Below, piece by piece: positions 9,242-18,810 of a stretch of 64,000 bases of DNA. Under the pieces are notes generated by a model. It was not told where the DNA came from. It saw only the letters and a program-made list of their open reading frames with translations, and made no database searches. The number at the start of each line of letters is the position of its first letter. The stretch's first letter is position 1. The stretch comes from JAEUPI01 sp963814435 (lineage in GTDB: Bacteria; Pseudomonadota; Gammaproteobacteria; Burkholderiales; Burkholderiaceae_C). The stretch lies in NCBI GenBank assembly GCA_963814435.1, contig CAWFCV010000006.1:248001-312000 (forward strand), read 5' to 3'. The position numbers and the translations under genes were made by a program.

Positions 9242-10417
9242 GTCCGGGGCCTCAGAGGGCCAAGCGCCGGCACGTCGATCCAGCGCCGCTCCTGCCAGCT
9301 GCGCAGCGCGGCCTCGACCAGCTGCACGCCCTTGGCGCCTTCGGGCAGCGTCCAGCGGTACGGCGCGTCCTCGACCACGTGGCGGATGAAGGCCTCCCAC
9401 TGGATCTTGAAGCCGTTGTCGTAGGCCTGCGCGTCCGGGATCTCCTGCCACTGGTCGAAGAAGTTCATCGTCTGCCTGACGTCGGGGTTCCACACCGGCC
9501 GCGGCGTGGCCACGCGCGACTGGGCGCGGCAGTCCTGCAGCCCGGCCACGGCCGAGCCGTGCGTGCCGTCGACATGGAAGGTCACCAGGTCGTCGCGCCG
9601 CACGCGCGTGGCCCAGGAGCTGTTCACCTGCGCGATCACCGGCTCGCCGCTGTGGCCCTTGAGCTGGAAGGTGGCGTAGGCGGCGTCGTCGGCGGTGGCG
9701 GCGTAGGGCTGGCCGGCTTCGTCCCAGCGCTGCGGGATGTGCGTGGCGCCGAGGCAGGACACCGACTGCACCTCGCCGAACAGGTTGTCGAGCACGTAGC
9801 GCCAGTGGCACATCATGTCGAGGATGATGCCGCCGCCGTCTTCGGCGCGGTAGTTCCAGCTCGGCCGCTGGATCGGCTGCAGGTCGCCCTCGAACACCCA
9901 GTAGCCGAACTCGATGCGCACGCTGAGCATGCGGCCGAAGAAGCCGGCGCGGCGCAGCATGTCGAGCTTGCGCAGCCCGGGCAGGAACAGCTTGTCCTGC
10001 ACCGCGCCATGCTTCAGGCCCGAGGCCTGCGCCAGGCGGCAGACCTCGACCGCTTCGTTCAGGTTGGTGGCGATCGGCTTCTCGCAGTACACATGCTTGC
10101 CGGCGCGCAGCGCCTGCGCCAGCAGGGTCGGGCGCATCTGCGTGGTGCCGGCGTCGAAGAACACGCTGTCGTTCTTGTCGGCGAGTGCCGCATCGAGGTT
10201 GGTGCCGAAGCGCGCGATGCCGTGGGCGCGGGCGAGCGCCTCGATCTTCTCGGCGTTGCGGCCGATCAGCACCGGGTCGGGCATCACCTTGTCGCCGTTG
10301 GCCAGCGCTCACGCCGCCCTGGTTGCGGATCGCGACGATCGAGCGGATCAGGTGCTGGTTCATGCCCATGCGGCCGGTCACGCCGTGCATGACGATTCCA
10401 AGCCGTTGTGTGCTCAT
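9238..10417 (-). CDS. Gfo/Idh/MocA family oxidoreductase, one frameshift
   Basis: NAD(P)-dependent sugar or polyol dehydrogenase. The N-terminus MSTQRLGIVMHGVTGRMG carries the nucleotide-binding loop, the EKP motif appears as HVYCEKPIATNLNEAVE, and the C-terminal domain holds GGGIILDMMCHWRYVLDNLFG, where Asp and His are the catalytic pair expected for this family. One indel near 10308 separates the first 35 residues from the rest. First gene of the leftward operon, read from the divergent promoter at 10465-10493, with its start about 40 bp after the predicted transcription start. Substrate unknown. Confidence 0.88.
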
Positions 10418-10449
10418 GCCTCGGCGTCGATGCTGATCATCGATTGATC

Positions 10450-10465
10450 TCCATTTGGTGAATTA
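10450..10465. promoter_or_regulatory. Operator-like site 1 (TCCATTTGGTGAATTA)
   Basis: The sequence covers the predicted start point of the leftward operon. Its core CCATTTGGTGA is an exact inverted copy of the site at 10564-10583. Placement on the start point suggests repression. The binding protein is not identified. Confidence 0.6.
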
Positions 10466-10493
10466 CTCTAAGCCGCGAACCCCGCAGCGTCAA
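10465..10493 (-). promoter_or_regulatory. Sigma-70 promoter for the Gfo/Idh - DUF993 - epimerase operon
   Basis: On the minus strand TTGACG (10493-10488) and TAGAGT (10470-10465) are separated by exactly 17 bp. Transcription would start near 10458, inside operator-like site 1, about 40 bp before the first start codon. Confidence 0.6.
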
Positions 10494-10531
10494 GCCGCAG
10501 GCGTCCCTGTCCTTGGGTATGACGCGCGACC

Positions 10532-10560
10532 TTGACGCTCCGGGACCGACGCCCTAGCAT
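10532..10560 (+). promoter_or_regulatory. Sigma-70 promoter for the MetE-like gene and those downstream
   Basis: TTGACG (10532-10537) and TAGCAT (10555-10560) with a 17-bp spacer. This mirrors the leftward promoter, and the two share TTGACGCT around the -35 box. Transcription would start near 10567, inside operator-like site 2. Confidence 0.6.
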
Positions 10561-10563
10561 GCT

Positions 10564-10583
10564 TCATCACCAAATGGTTAACG
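10564..10583. promoter_or_regulatory. Operator-like site 2 (TCATCACCAAATGGTTAACG)
   Basis: Near-palindrome built on ACCAAATGGT that covers the predicted start point of the rightward operon and ends 14 bp before the start codon. Read on the other strand it is TTAACCATTTGGTGATGA, almost the same as the site at 48291-48311 (TTAACCGTATGGTGAATCA). Confidence 0.62.
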
Positions 10584-10596
10584 TGACGGAGTCACC

Positions 10597-11603
10597 ATGT
10601 CGAGGATCAAGACCACCGTCGTCGGCTCCTACCCGATTCCCGACTGGCTGCGTCGCCAACCCGTCCGAGCAGGCGCTGATCGACGCGACGCGCGTCGTCA
10701 TCGGCACACAGGAGCAGGCCGGCATCGACCTGGTGTGCGACGGCGAGCTCTACCGCTTCGACATCAACCATCCCGAGACCAACGGGATGATCGAGTACTT
10801 CGTGCGGCCGATGGACGGCATCACGCAGCGCTTCTCGTTCGATGAGCTGATCGCCTATCGCTCCAGCAGCGGCATGAGATTCCGCACCCGGCCGCCGGGC
10901 ACCGTGGTCGGCCCGATCGGCCATGGCAACCTCGACCTGCCGCTGGCCTGCGCGCGCGCCAAGGCCGCTGGCCACGCGCACCTTCAAGTTCACCGTCACC
11001 GGCCCGCACATGCTGGCCAAGACGCTGATCGACAGGCACTACCGCGACACGCCGGAGCTCGCGCACGCCATCGCCGACGCGCTGGCGGCGCAGGTGCGCC
11101 ACCTCGATGCCGACATCGTGCAGATCGACGAAGCCAACCTGCCCGGCCACCCCGACGAATGGCAATGGGCCGCCTCGGCGATCAACCGCGTGCTCGACGC
11201 CGTGAAGGGCACGCCGGCGGTGCACCTTTGCTTCGGCAACTACGGCGGGCAGACGATCCAGAAGGGCAGCTGGGACCAGCTGATCAACTACCTCAACGCG
11301 CTGCACGCCGACCACATGGTGATGGAATGCGCGCACCGCCCGCCCGAGGAACTGCAGGCGTTCAAGGAGCTGAAGCCCGAGATCGGCTTCGGCCTCGGCG
11401 TGGTCGACATCAAGGCCACCGACGTCGAAAGCGCCGACCAGGTCGCGCGCGCGATCGAGCGCGCCGAGAAGATGCTGGGCGCCGGCCGCGTGCGCTACAT
11501 CCACCCCGACTGCGGCTTCTGGATGCTCAAGCGCTCGATCGCCGATGCGAAGATGCGCGCGCTGAGCCTCGGGCGCGACCGCTTCGAAGGCATCACGCAC
11601 TGA
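10597..11603 (+). CDS. Cobalamin-independent methionine synthase II (MetE C-terminal) family protein, frameshifted
   Basis: About 335 residues, equivalent to the catalytic C-terminal half of MetE. It starts MSRIKTTVVGSYP at 10597 behind an ACGGAG ribosome site. The zinc ligands expected from MetE are visible as His and Cys in HLCFGNYGG, Glu in VMECAHRPPEEL and Cys in IHPDCGFWML. A full MetE also has an N-terminal domain, absent here. Such short proteins in catabolic clusters are thought to move methyl groups from other donors, but that is inference. Indels near 10660 and 10968 break the frame. First gene of the rightward operon. Confidence 0.87.
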
Positions 11604-11622
11604 CCTCTGCGAAAGCCCCGCC

Positions 11623-12675
11623 ATGGCCACGCTGCCCTCGCACTTCGACGACGTCGAGGCGCTCGAAGACTTCATGACCGAGCCGAGCCCGCGCTGGTCG
11701 CCGACCTCGCGCGCATCGACGGCGACATCCTGGTGCTCGGCGTCGGCGGCAAGATGGGGCCGACGCTGGCGCGCATGGCCAAGCGCGCCGCGCCGGGCAA
11801 GCGCGTGATCGGCGTGGCGCGCTTCTCCGAGCCGCGGCTGCAGCGAGTCGCTCGAACGCCACGGCATCGAATGCATCGCCTGCGACCTGCTCGACCGCGC
11901 GGCGCTGCGAGCGCCTGCCCAACGTGGGCGACGGCGTGCGCAACCTCGTGTTCATGGCCGGCCACAAGTTCGGCGCGCGACCGGCAACGCGTCGCTGACC
12001 TGGGTGATGAACGTCGGCGTGCCGGTGATGGTGGCCGAGACGTTCACGCGAGCCGCGCATCGTGGTGTTCTCGACCGCCTGCGTCTATCCGTTCGTGCCG
12101 GTGGACGGCCCGGGCGCGGACGAGCAGATGCCCGCCACGCCGCCGGCCGGCGACTACGCCAACTCCTGCGTCGGCCGCGAGCGCATGTTCGAGTACGGCT
12201 CGCGCACAGCACGGCACGCCGGGCCGCCTGGTGCGGCTGTCGTACGCGATCGACATGCGCTACGGCGTGCTGCACGACGTGGCGAGCGAGCGTGTTCGCC
12301 GGCCAGCCGATCGACCTGACGATGGGCCACGTCAACGTCATCTGGCAGGGCGATGCCAACGAGCAGGCGCTGCGCCTGCTCGCGCACTGCACGGCGCCGA
12401 CCTCGCCGCTCAACGTCACCGGGCCGCGCCACATCGTCAGCGTGCGCTGGCTGGCCGGCGAGTTCGGCCAGCGCTTCGGCAAGAGCCGATCTTCACCGGC
12501 ACGGAGGCGCCGACCGCCTGGCTGGTCGACACGCACGCAGGCGCAGCGCGCTGTTCGGCCCGCCGCGCGTGCCGCTCGGCGACGATGATCGACTGGGTGG
12601 CCGACTGGGTGCGCGCGCGGCGGGCCGAGCCTGGGCAAGCCGACGCACTTCTCGACGCGCGATGGCAAGTACTGA
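11623..12675 (+). CDS. NAD-dependent epimerase/dehydratase family protein, heavily frameshifted
   Basis: Extended short-chain dehydrogenase. The reconstructed protein has GDILVLGVGGKMGPTLARMA (NAD loop, GxxGxxG-like), FMAGHKFG, VVFSTACVYPFVPVDGPG (the S...Y region), YANSCVGRERMFEYGS with the YxxxR-type variant of YxxxK, then PGRLVRLSYAIDMRYGVLHD and ending THFSTRDGKY. At least ten small indels occur between 11690 and 12660, most of them insertions. The gene follows the MetE-like gene by 19 bp. The substrate is probably a sugar-like hydroxy-acid handled by the same pathway. Confidence 0.78.
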
Positions 12676-13555
12676 AGCTCGCACGCCGGCAGCCGCGCGC
12701 CGACTCGACATGGCCGACCTGGCCGGCGCGCTCGCGCTGTCGGCGTCGGCGAACTGGAACCAGAACGAGGCCGACTGGCGAGCGATGCTGGCGCTCGGTC
12801 GCGGCCTGGGGCATCGAGCCGACGCTGCCGACGGCCGCCGGCAGCTCGCCGCGTCGACGCTGATCGCTGCCCTATGGCGCGCTTTCGCCTGGATCAGCAT
12901 GGTGCTGGTGTTGCCGGAGCATTCCGGCGCCGCGGCTATGCCACCGAACTGCTGCGTCACGCGCTGGCCGTCGCTGCGCGCAGCGTGGCCTGAACGCGGT
13001 GCTCGACGCCACGCCCGCCGGCCACGCGGTGTATGTGCAGGACGGGTTCGTCGACACCTGGGGCTTCGCGCGCTATCGGCGTGATCGTGCGCCGGATGGC
13101 CGTCGCGCGGCCTGCGCCGCCCGTGACGCGTGCGCTGCGCGGGTCGGACTGGCCGGCGATCGTGCGCTCGACGCGCCGGCCTTCGGCGCCAGCCGGCTGC
13201 CGCTGCTGCGCCACCTCGCGCTGCGCTGGCCGCAGCGCCGCGCGCGTGGTGCAGCAGGGCGGCCGCCTGCGCGGCTTCGTCTTCGGCCGCGACGGCCGCG
13301 AGGCGCATCAGATCGGGCCGCTTGTTGGCCGACGACTGCCAACGGCGCGATGAGCCTGCTCGCCGACGTATTGCGGCGCCGTGGTGGGTCCGGTGCGTCC
13401 TGGATCTGCTCGACAGCCGCAGGGCCTTGCTGCCCTGGCTGCAGGAGCAGGGCTTCGCGCTCCAGCGCCCGTTTACGCGCATGGTGCACGGCGCGACGCT
13501 GGCCCCCGGTGATCCGCGGCCGATCGTGCTCGTCGCGGGCCCGGAGCTCGGTTGA
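12662..13555 (+). CDS. GNAT family acetyltransferase with C-terminal GNAT-like domain, heavily frameshifted
   Basis: Frames join to a roughly 295-residue protein. The first domain carries the acetyl-CoA loop of GNAT enzymes (a VLPE block followed by GYATELLRHALAVA) and the closing block AVYVQDGFVDTWGFARY. The second half (SRLPLLRHLALRWP, GRLRGFVFGRDGREAHQIGPL, LLDSRRALLPWLQEQGFAL) matches the C-terminal domain often attached to such proteins (Acetyltransf_18 type). About nine indels between 12800 and 13390. The start is uncertain: ATG 12662 overlaps the previous gene, ATG 12710 (MADLAGALALS) is the alternative. Acceptor substrate unknown. Confidence 0.72.
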
Positions 13556-13628
13556 AGACATCTCCCGGCGCGGTCCCGAAACGGCTGTGAACCCGCTCTA
13601 GACTTCGGCTTGTCAGTGCCACTTCGTC

Positions 13629-15204
13629 ATGACCTACGATTTCATCATCATCGGCGCCGGCCACAACGGCCTCGCCTGCGCCGCCTATCTCGCGAAGGCC
13701 GGCGCCAAGGTCCTCGTCCTCGAGCGCAGCAACGCGGGTCGGCGGCGGCTGCCACACCGCGGAGGCCACGCTGCCGGGCTTCAAGCACAACATCTGCTCG
13801 ATGGTGCACACCAACATCCCGCTCAGCCCGGTGTACCGCGACCTCGAGCTCGAGCGAAACGGCGTGCGCTACGTCTACCCCGACCACCTGCGCGGCACGA
13901 TCTTCCCGGACGGCAAGAGCCTCGTGATGTACCGCGATCCCGCGCGCATGGCCGCCGAGATCGGCAGGTTCTCGGCGCGGGACGCGAAGACCTTCACGCA
14001 GCTGGTTGAGGACTACGGCGAATTCATCGACTCGACCTACCTGCCGCTGATGTACTCGCCGCCGTTGCCGCCGTCGATGCAGAGCGGCCGAGCTGGAGAA
14101 GTCGGAGGAGGGGCGCGCGCTCATGCAGTGGCAGGCGAGCACGCCGGTGCAGCTGCTCGACGAGCTGTTCGAAAGCGAGCAGGTCAAGGTCCACTTCCTG
14201 CGCGGCTGACCGTGCTCGGGTTCCCGCCGGATGCCTTCGGGCAGGGCTGGATCTGCCTGTTCCGCATCCTGAAGGCCGAGGCGCCGATCTGCGTCGGCGG
14301 CTCGCAGCAGCTGGCGGAGGGCCTGCGGCGCGTCGTGGAGGGCGCCGGCGGCGTGGTGAAGACCGGCGCTGGGCGTGAAGCGCATCCTCCTGCGCGGCAA
14401 CAGGGCGTTCGGCGTGGAGCTGAGCGACGGCACGCGGCATCGAGGCCGCGAAGGCGGTGATCACCAACGTCGAGCCGAAGAAGAGCTTCCTGCAGATGGT
14501 CGGGGAGGAGCACCTGCCGCCCGCCTTCGCGACCCGGGTGCAGGAACTACCATTCGCGCGGGCGCTCGCTCTTCGTGCCTGCACCTCGCGGTGTCGGAGC
14601 CGCCCCGATACCGGGCGGCGCACGACAACCCGCATGGTGAACCGGGCTTTCAGCCAGGAAATGTTCTGCGGCACCGTCGCCGACCAGGTCCAGGCCTACC
14701 AGGAAATCGCGATCGGGCCGGCCGCCGCGAAGGGAGATGCTGCAGATCACGCTGCCGACGCTCTTCGATCCGTCGCAGGCGCCGGCGGGCAAGCACACCG
14801 CCTCGTATGGCAGTACGCGCCGTACGCGCTGGCGCAGGAAGGGACCGCAGGGATGGAGCGAAATGCGCGACGAATATGCCGCGCATCTGCTGGAGCTGTG
14901 GCGATCCTACGCGCCGAACATGACCGAGGACAAGATCCTCGCCATGACGATCCAGGATCCAACCGACACCGAGCGGCACAACGACAACATGGTCAATGGC
15001 GTCGACGTCGTCGGCGACATGACGCCCGACCAGATGGGCTATTTCAGGCCCTTCGCCGGCTGGTCGAGCTACCGCAGCCCGGTGGAAGGCCTGTACATGT
15101 GCGGCGGCTACTGCCACCCGGGCGGCGGCGTGCATGCCGGGGCGGGGCACAACGCGGCCGGCGTGATCGCGGAGGACTTCAAGCTCAAGAGATGGTGGCA
15201 GTGA
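13629..15204 (+). CDS. FAD-dependent oxidoreductase of the phytoene desaturase (Crt) type, frameshifted
   Basis: Starts MTYDFIIIGAGHNGLACAA, a classic GxGxxG dinucleotide-binding fold with LVLERS as the acidic second strand. Later blocks include NICSMVHTNIPLSPVYRDLE, GGSQQLAEGLRRVVEGAGG, FGVELSDGT and the C-terminal FAD motif VEGLYMCGGYCHPGGGVHAG. Total length is about 525 residues, as in bacterial CrtI-like amine or retinol oxidoreductases. Around eight indels (13735 to 14815). No carotenoid genes are near, so a role in the surrounding catabolic pathway is more likely. It ends one base before the next start. Confidence 0.8.
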
Positions 15205-15769
15205 ATGCCGCAACGCGAGACGCGGTTCACCGTCAACGCCCAGCCGCCGGAGCTGTGGAAGTTCATCCGCGACATCGAGTCGTTGTGCACCTGCATCCCC
15301 GGCGTCGAGAAGATCGCACTGCTGGACGAGCGGACCGCCGACCTGACGGTGAAGGAGAAGGTCGGCGTCATCCCGATGGTCCTCACGCTCAGGCGCAAGC
15401 ATCGATTCGGAGGAGCCGCCGCGCCGGCTTCACGCCACCGCCAGGGCGGAGCATCTCACCATGGACGATCGATGTCAGCATGGAGAAGACGGCCGACGGG
15501 ACCGAGCTGCGCGGGCTGTTCGAGGTGAGCGGGAACGGGACAGCTCAAGCCGATCGTCGACCGGCTCTTCGAGAAGCGGGCGACCGAGCGGGCCGCCCAG
15601 TTCGCCGACCAGTCTCGAACAACGCTTCGGCGCCGTTGCGCCGGCAGGCTTGTCGCAACCCTGTCGCGATGGGCATCACCCGGCCGAAGCCAGCGCCGGG
15701 TCGACGCAGCGCTGGCTCGATCGGCTATGGCAGCGCATCCTGCGATGGTTCGCGCCGCGCGAGCGATAG
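15205..15769 (+). CDS. CoxG-like SRPBCC (carbon monoxide dehydrogenase subunit G family) protein, frameshifted
   Basis: Starts MPQRETRFTVNAQPPELWKF directly after the upstream stop (TGAATG). The pattern PPELWKFIRDIESLCTCIPGVEKI and VKEKVGVIPMVLTL is typical of the CoxG/START-like family, which helps membrane association or maturation of partner oxidases. The C-terminal part, including RFGAVAP and ending RWLDRLWQRILRWFAP, is amphipathic and may bind membrane. Indels near 15400, 15450, 15540 and 15612. Tight coupling to the FAD enzyme suggests the two act together. Confidence 0.7.
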
Positions 15770-15772
15770 CCT

Positions 15773-16759
15773 CTACTTCGTCATCTTGATCGAGCGGTCG
15801 AGGAACTCGTTGGTGTAGGTGCTCTTCACGTCGAACGGCTTGTCGATGCCGATGTACTCGTTCACCAGCTCGTAGTCGGCCGCCATGCGCGCGTCGTCGT
15901 GGATGCCGAGCGCGACCTCGCGCGAGGACTTGTCGCTCATCAACTTCTCCACCAGGCTCCAGTTGGTCAGCTCGTTGTCGAACTTCAGCGCGCCGTTGGC
16001 GTCGATCAGCGCCTGCACGCAGGGGTTGGGCTCCTTCACGCAGGCGGCGAACGCGCGCTGCGTGACCTTGACGAACTTGTCGACCAGCGGCTTGTTGGCT
16101 TTCAGGTACTCGGCGTTCACGATCACCGAATTGCCATAGGGGTTGAGGCCCGCGTCGCGCCAGGCCAGGAAGCCCATGTCGTCGCCGAGTTCGCGCTGGA
16201 AGACGTGGTGGATGTTGTAGAACGACGTCGTGACGTCGATCGACTTGGCCTTCAGCGCGGCGAGCTTGGCGTTGGCGTCGATGTTGACCCAGGTCACCGA
16301 TTTCGGGTCGAGCTGTTGGCCTTGGCCAGCGCCGGCCACATCACGCGCGCGCCGTCGCCGGCCGGGTTGCCGATCTTCTTGCCGGCGAAATCCTTCACGC
16401 CGTTGATGCCCGAGCTCTTCAGCCAGTACATGCCCTGCGGCGAGTTGGCGTAGACGTTGAACACCGCCACCGTGTCGGCGCCCTTGCCTTGGCCACCAGC
16501 ACGCCGCCCATGTCGGCCAGGCCGAACGGCTTGGCGCCGGCGCCGACCTTTGTGTCGACAGCGCCGAGCCCTTGCCCGGCTCGAGATTCAGCTCGATGCC
16601 TTCCTTGGCGTACCAGCCCAGCTTCTTGGCGTAGTAGTAGGGCGCGTGGTCGCCGCCCGGCACCCAGTTGAGGATGAAGTCGACCTTCTGCTGCGCCTGG
16701 GCAGCGCCGGTCGCCAAGCTGGCCGCCAGTGCGGCGCTGAGTACGAGTCGATTCATCAT
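15773..16759 (-). CDS. ABC transporter periplasmic binding protein, NMT1/THI5-SsuA type, frameshifted
   Basis: Signal peptide MMNRLVLSAALAASLATGAAQA followed by VDFILNWVPGGDHAPYYYAK, the signature of the NMT1/THI5-like ligand-binding fold. Later blocks: SVTWVNIDANAKLAALKAKS, FYNIHHVFQRELGD, YGNSVIVNAEYLKANKPLVD. Two stretches (about 16560-16480 and 16480-16310) are out of frame. An AGGAGA ribosome site precedes 16759. It is divergent from the DHDPS-permease-ATPase operon and is presumably its binding protein. Ligand unknown. Confidence 0.83.
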   Translation of the reverse strand: MMNRLVLSAALAASLATGAAQAQQKVDFILNWVPGGDHAPYYYAKKLGWYAKEGIELNLEPGKGSALSTQRSAPAPSRSAWPTWAACWWPRQGRRHGGGVQRLRQLAAGHVLAEELGHQRREGFRRQEDRQPGRRRRARDVAGAGQGQQLDPKSVTWVNIDANAKLAALKAKSIDVTTSFYNIHHVFQRELGDDMGFLAWRDAGLNPYGNSVIVNAEYLKANKPLVDKFVKVTQRAFAACVKEPNPCVQALIDANGALKFDNELTNWSLVEKLMSDKSSREVALGIHDDARMAADYELVNEYIGIDKPFDVKSTYTNEFLDRSIKMTK

Positions 16760-16841
16760 GCTGTCTCCTGAACTCATCGGGTTGGGACGGGAGCGGCGGC
16801 GTGCTCGACCGGATGCCGCGTGCTCGCAAACGCCACTCGCG

Positions 16842-16870
16842 TTGACGGGTCTAGACGGGTACGCTACAGT
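16842..16870 (+). promoter_or_regulatory. Sigma-70 promoter for the DHDPS-ABC operon
   Basis: TTGACG (16842-16847) and TACAGT (16865-16870), 17 bp apart: the same -35 hexamer and spacing as the pair at 10.5 kb. Transcription would start near 16877, inside operator-like site 3. Confidence 0.58.
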
Positions 16871-16872
16871 AA

Positions 16873-16891
16873 ATTCACCATCTAGTGATAT
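16873..16891. promoter_or_regulatory. Operator-like site 3 (ATTCACCATCTAGTGATAT)
   Basis: Imperfect palindrome TCAC-N6-GTGA. The left half AATTCACCA is identical to the reverse complement of site 1. It covers the predicted start point of the rightward operon and sits 114 bp upstream of the divergent binding-protein gene, so one protein could control both. Confidence 0.5.
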
Positions 16892-16963
16892 CGGGCCAAA
16901 GTATAAGTCAGGCGCTGCCGGACACGCGATGGTGCGGCTCGGCGCCGGTACAGAATTTCCCTT

Positions 16964-18027
16964 ATGCAAACACACTGGTCCGAGATTCCCGGCGGCGTGC
17001 TGGCCCTGTTTCGGCGCGGCACCGTGATCCCGGCGCACCCGCTGGCGCTCGATGCCATCCGCCGGCTCGATACCCGGCGCCAGCGCGCCCTGACCCGCTA
17101 CTACCTCGACGCCGGCGCCGGGGGCTGGCGGTCGGCGTGCATTCCACGCAGTTCGCGATCCGCGACGTCGGCCTGTACGAGCCGGTGCTCGAGCTGGCTG
17201 CTCGCACCGCGCGCGAGTGGACCCGGCGGCCGCTGGGCCTGATCGCCGGGCTGGCCGGGCGCACGGCGCAGGCCGTAGCCGAGGCCCGGGTGGCGCAGGC
17301 CCATGGCTACCACGCCGGCATGCTGTCGCTGGCGGCGATGAAGGGCGCGTCGGTCGACGAACTGATCGACGCATTGCACCGCGGTGGCCGACGAGATTCC
17401 GCTGGTGGGCTTCTACCTGCAGCCGGCCGTCGGCGGCATCCACTTGCCGCCGGCGTTCTGGCGGCGCTTCGCGGCGATCGAGAACGTCGTCGCGATCAAG
17501 ATGGCGCCGTTCAACCGCTACCGCACGCTCGACGTGATCCGCGGCGTGGTCGCGGCCGGCGCCGAAGACCGCGTCACGCTGTACACCGGCAACGACGACC
17601 ACATCGTGCTCGATCTGCTCACGCCGTTTGCCGTGCGCCGGGGCGACGAAGAGGTGCAGGTGCGCATCCGCGGCGGGCTGCTCGGCCACTGGAGCGTGTG
17701 GACGCGCAGCGCGGTGACGCTGCTGGAGCGCATCCACCGGGCCGTGCAGGCCGGTGCCATCGAACCGATGCTGCTCGCGCTCGACTCGCGCGTCACCGAC
17801 TGCAACAGCGCCTTCTTCGACGTGGCGCAACGACTTCGCCGGCTGCATCGCCGGCTGCCACGAGGTGCTGCGCCGGCAGGGCTTGCTCGAGGGCATCTGG
17901 TGCCTGGATCCGAACGAAGGCGCTGTCGCCCGGACAGGCGGCGGAGATCGACCGCGTCTGCCGCGAACACGCCGACCTGTCCGACGATGCCTTCGTCGCC
18001 GCCGGGTTGAGCCGTTGGCTGTCATGA
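16964..18027 (+). CDS. Dihydrodipicolinate synthase (DHDPS/NAL) family protein, frameshifted
   Basis: Class I aldolase-type barrel. Blocks seen are GGVLALFRRGTVIPAHPLAL, LAVGVHSTQFAIRDVGLYEP, GYHAGMLSLAAMKGAS, IPLVGFYLQPAVGG and ENVVAIKMAPFNRYRTLDV, where the lysine of AIKMAPFN is the expected Schiff-base residue. The family splits or joins pyruvate and an aldehyde, or dehydrates sugar acids; which applies here is not visible. Indels near 17125, 17390, 17828 and 17922. The stop overlaps the permease start (ATGA), so enzyme and transporter are co-expressed. Confidence 0.82.
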
Positions 18028-18810
18028 ACGCGTCGAGCAGCAACGACCGGCTCGGCTCCAAGCTCGGGCACTACGCGCTCGGTGCGCTCGCGCACCTGCT
18101 GCTGCTGCTGGCGTGGTACCTGTTCGTGCGCCTGGGCAACGTGCCGAAGTTCGTGATGCCGTCGCCCGGCCGACACCTGGCGCGCGCTGATGGTGCCCGA
18201 CTACGGCTGGTGGACCAACATCGCCGTCACCGCCACCGAGATCTTCGGCGGCTACGTCCTGGCGCTGCTGGTGGGCGTGCTGCTGGCACTGCTGTTCACC
18301 TGGTCGAAGACGCTCGAATCGCTGATGCTGCCGCTGCTGGTGACGCTGAACATGATCCCGAAGGTGGCGCTCGGGCCGCTGATCATCGTGTGGTTCAAGT
18401 ACGGCGTGTTCCCGAACTCGCTGATGGCGTTCTCGATCGGCGTGTTCCCGATCCTGCTGACCACCGCGCGCGGCCTGCGCGAGATCGAGCCCGAACTGCT
18501 GGACCTGGTGCGCTCGCTGCACGGCTCGCGCTGGCAGCTGTTCACCAAGATCCAGCTGCCGGGCGCGCTGCCGTACATCTTCTCGGGCATGAAGGTGGCG
18601 GCCATCCTGGCGGTGGCGGGCGCCATCGTCGGCGAGTTCCTCGGCTCCGACCGCGGGCTGGGCTATCTGATGCTGCAGGTGCAGGTCACGCTCGACACGC
18701 CGGCGATGTTCATGGCGGTGATCCTGATCACGTTGCTCGGCATGCTGCTGTACGGCATGGTGCTGCTGCTCGAACGCCTGCTGGTTGCGAAGGACGCGCG
18801 CGTCTCATGA
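18024..18810 (+). CDS. ABC transporter permease (SsuC/TauC type), one frameshift
   Basis: Inner-membrane permease with about six helices. The cytoplasmic EAA loop reads EIEPELLDLVRSLHGSRWQLF, followed by IQLPGALPYIFSGMKVA, the pattern of nitrate/sulfonate/taurine-type permeases. One indel near 18170 separates MPSPADTW from the main frame. Both ends overlap neighbours as ATGA (DHDPS gene and ATPase gene), so the four genes form one tightly coupled unit with the divergent binding protein. Confidence 0.9.

Noticed and set aside
13629..15204. A carotenoid biosynthesis cluster
   Set aside because: The FAD protein has the phytoene-desaturase fold but no crtB, crtE or related genes lie around it.
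15205..15769. A carbon monoxide dehydrogenase locus
   Set aside because: Only a CoxG-like protein is present. The CoxL, CoxM and CoxS subunits and their molybdenum-binding motifs are absent nearby.
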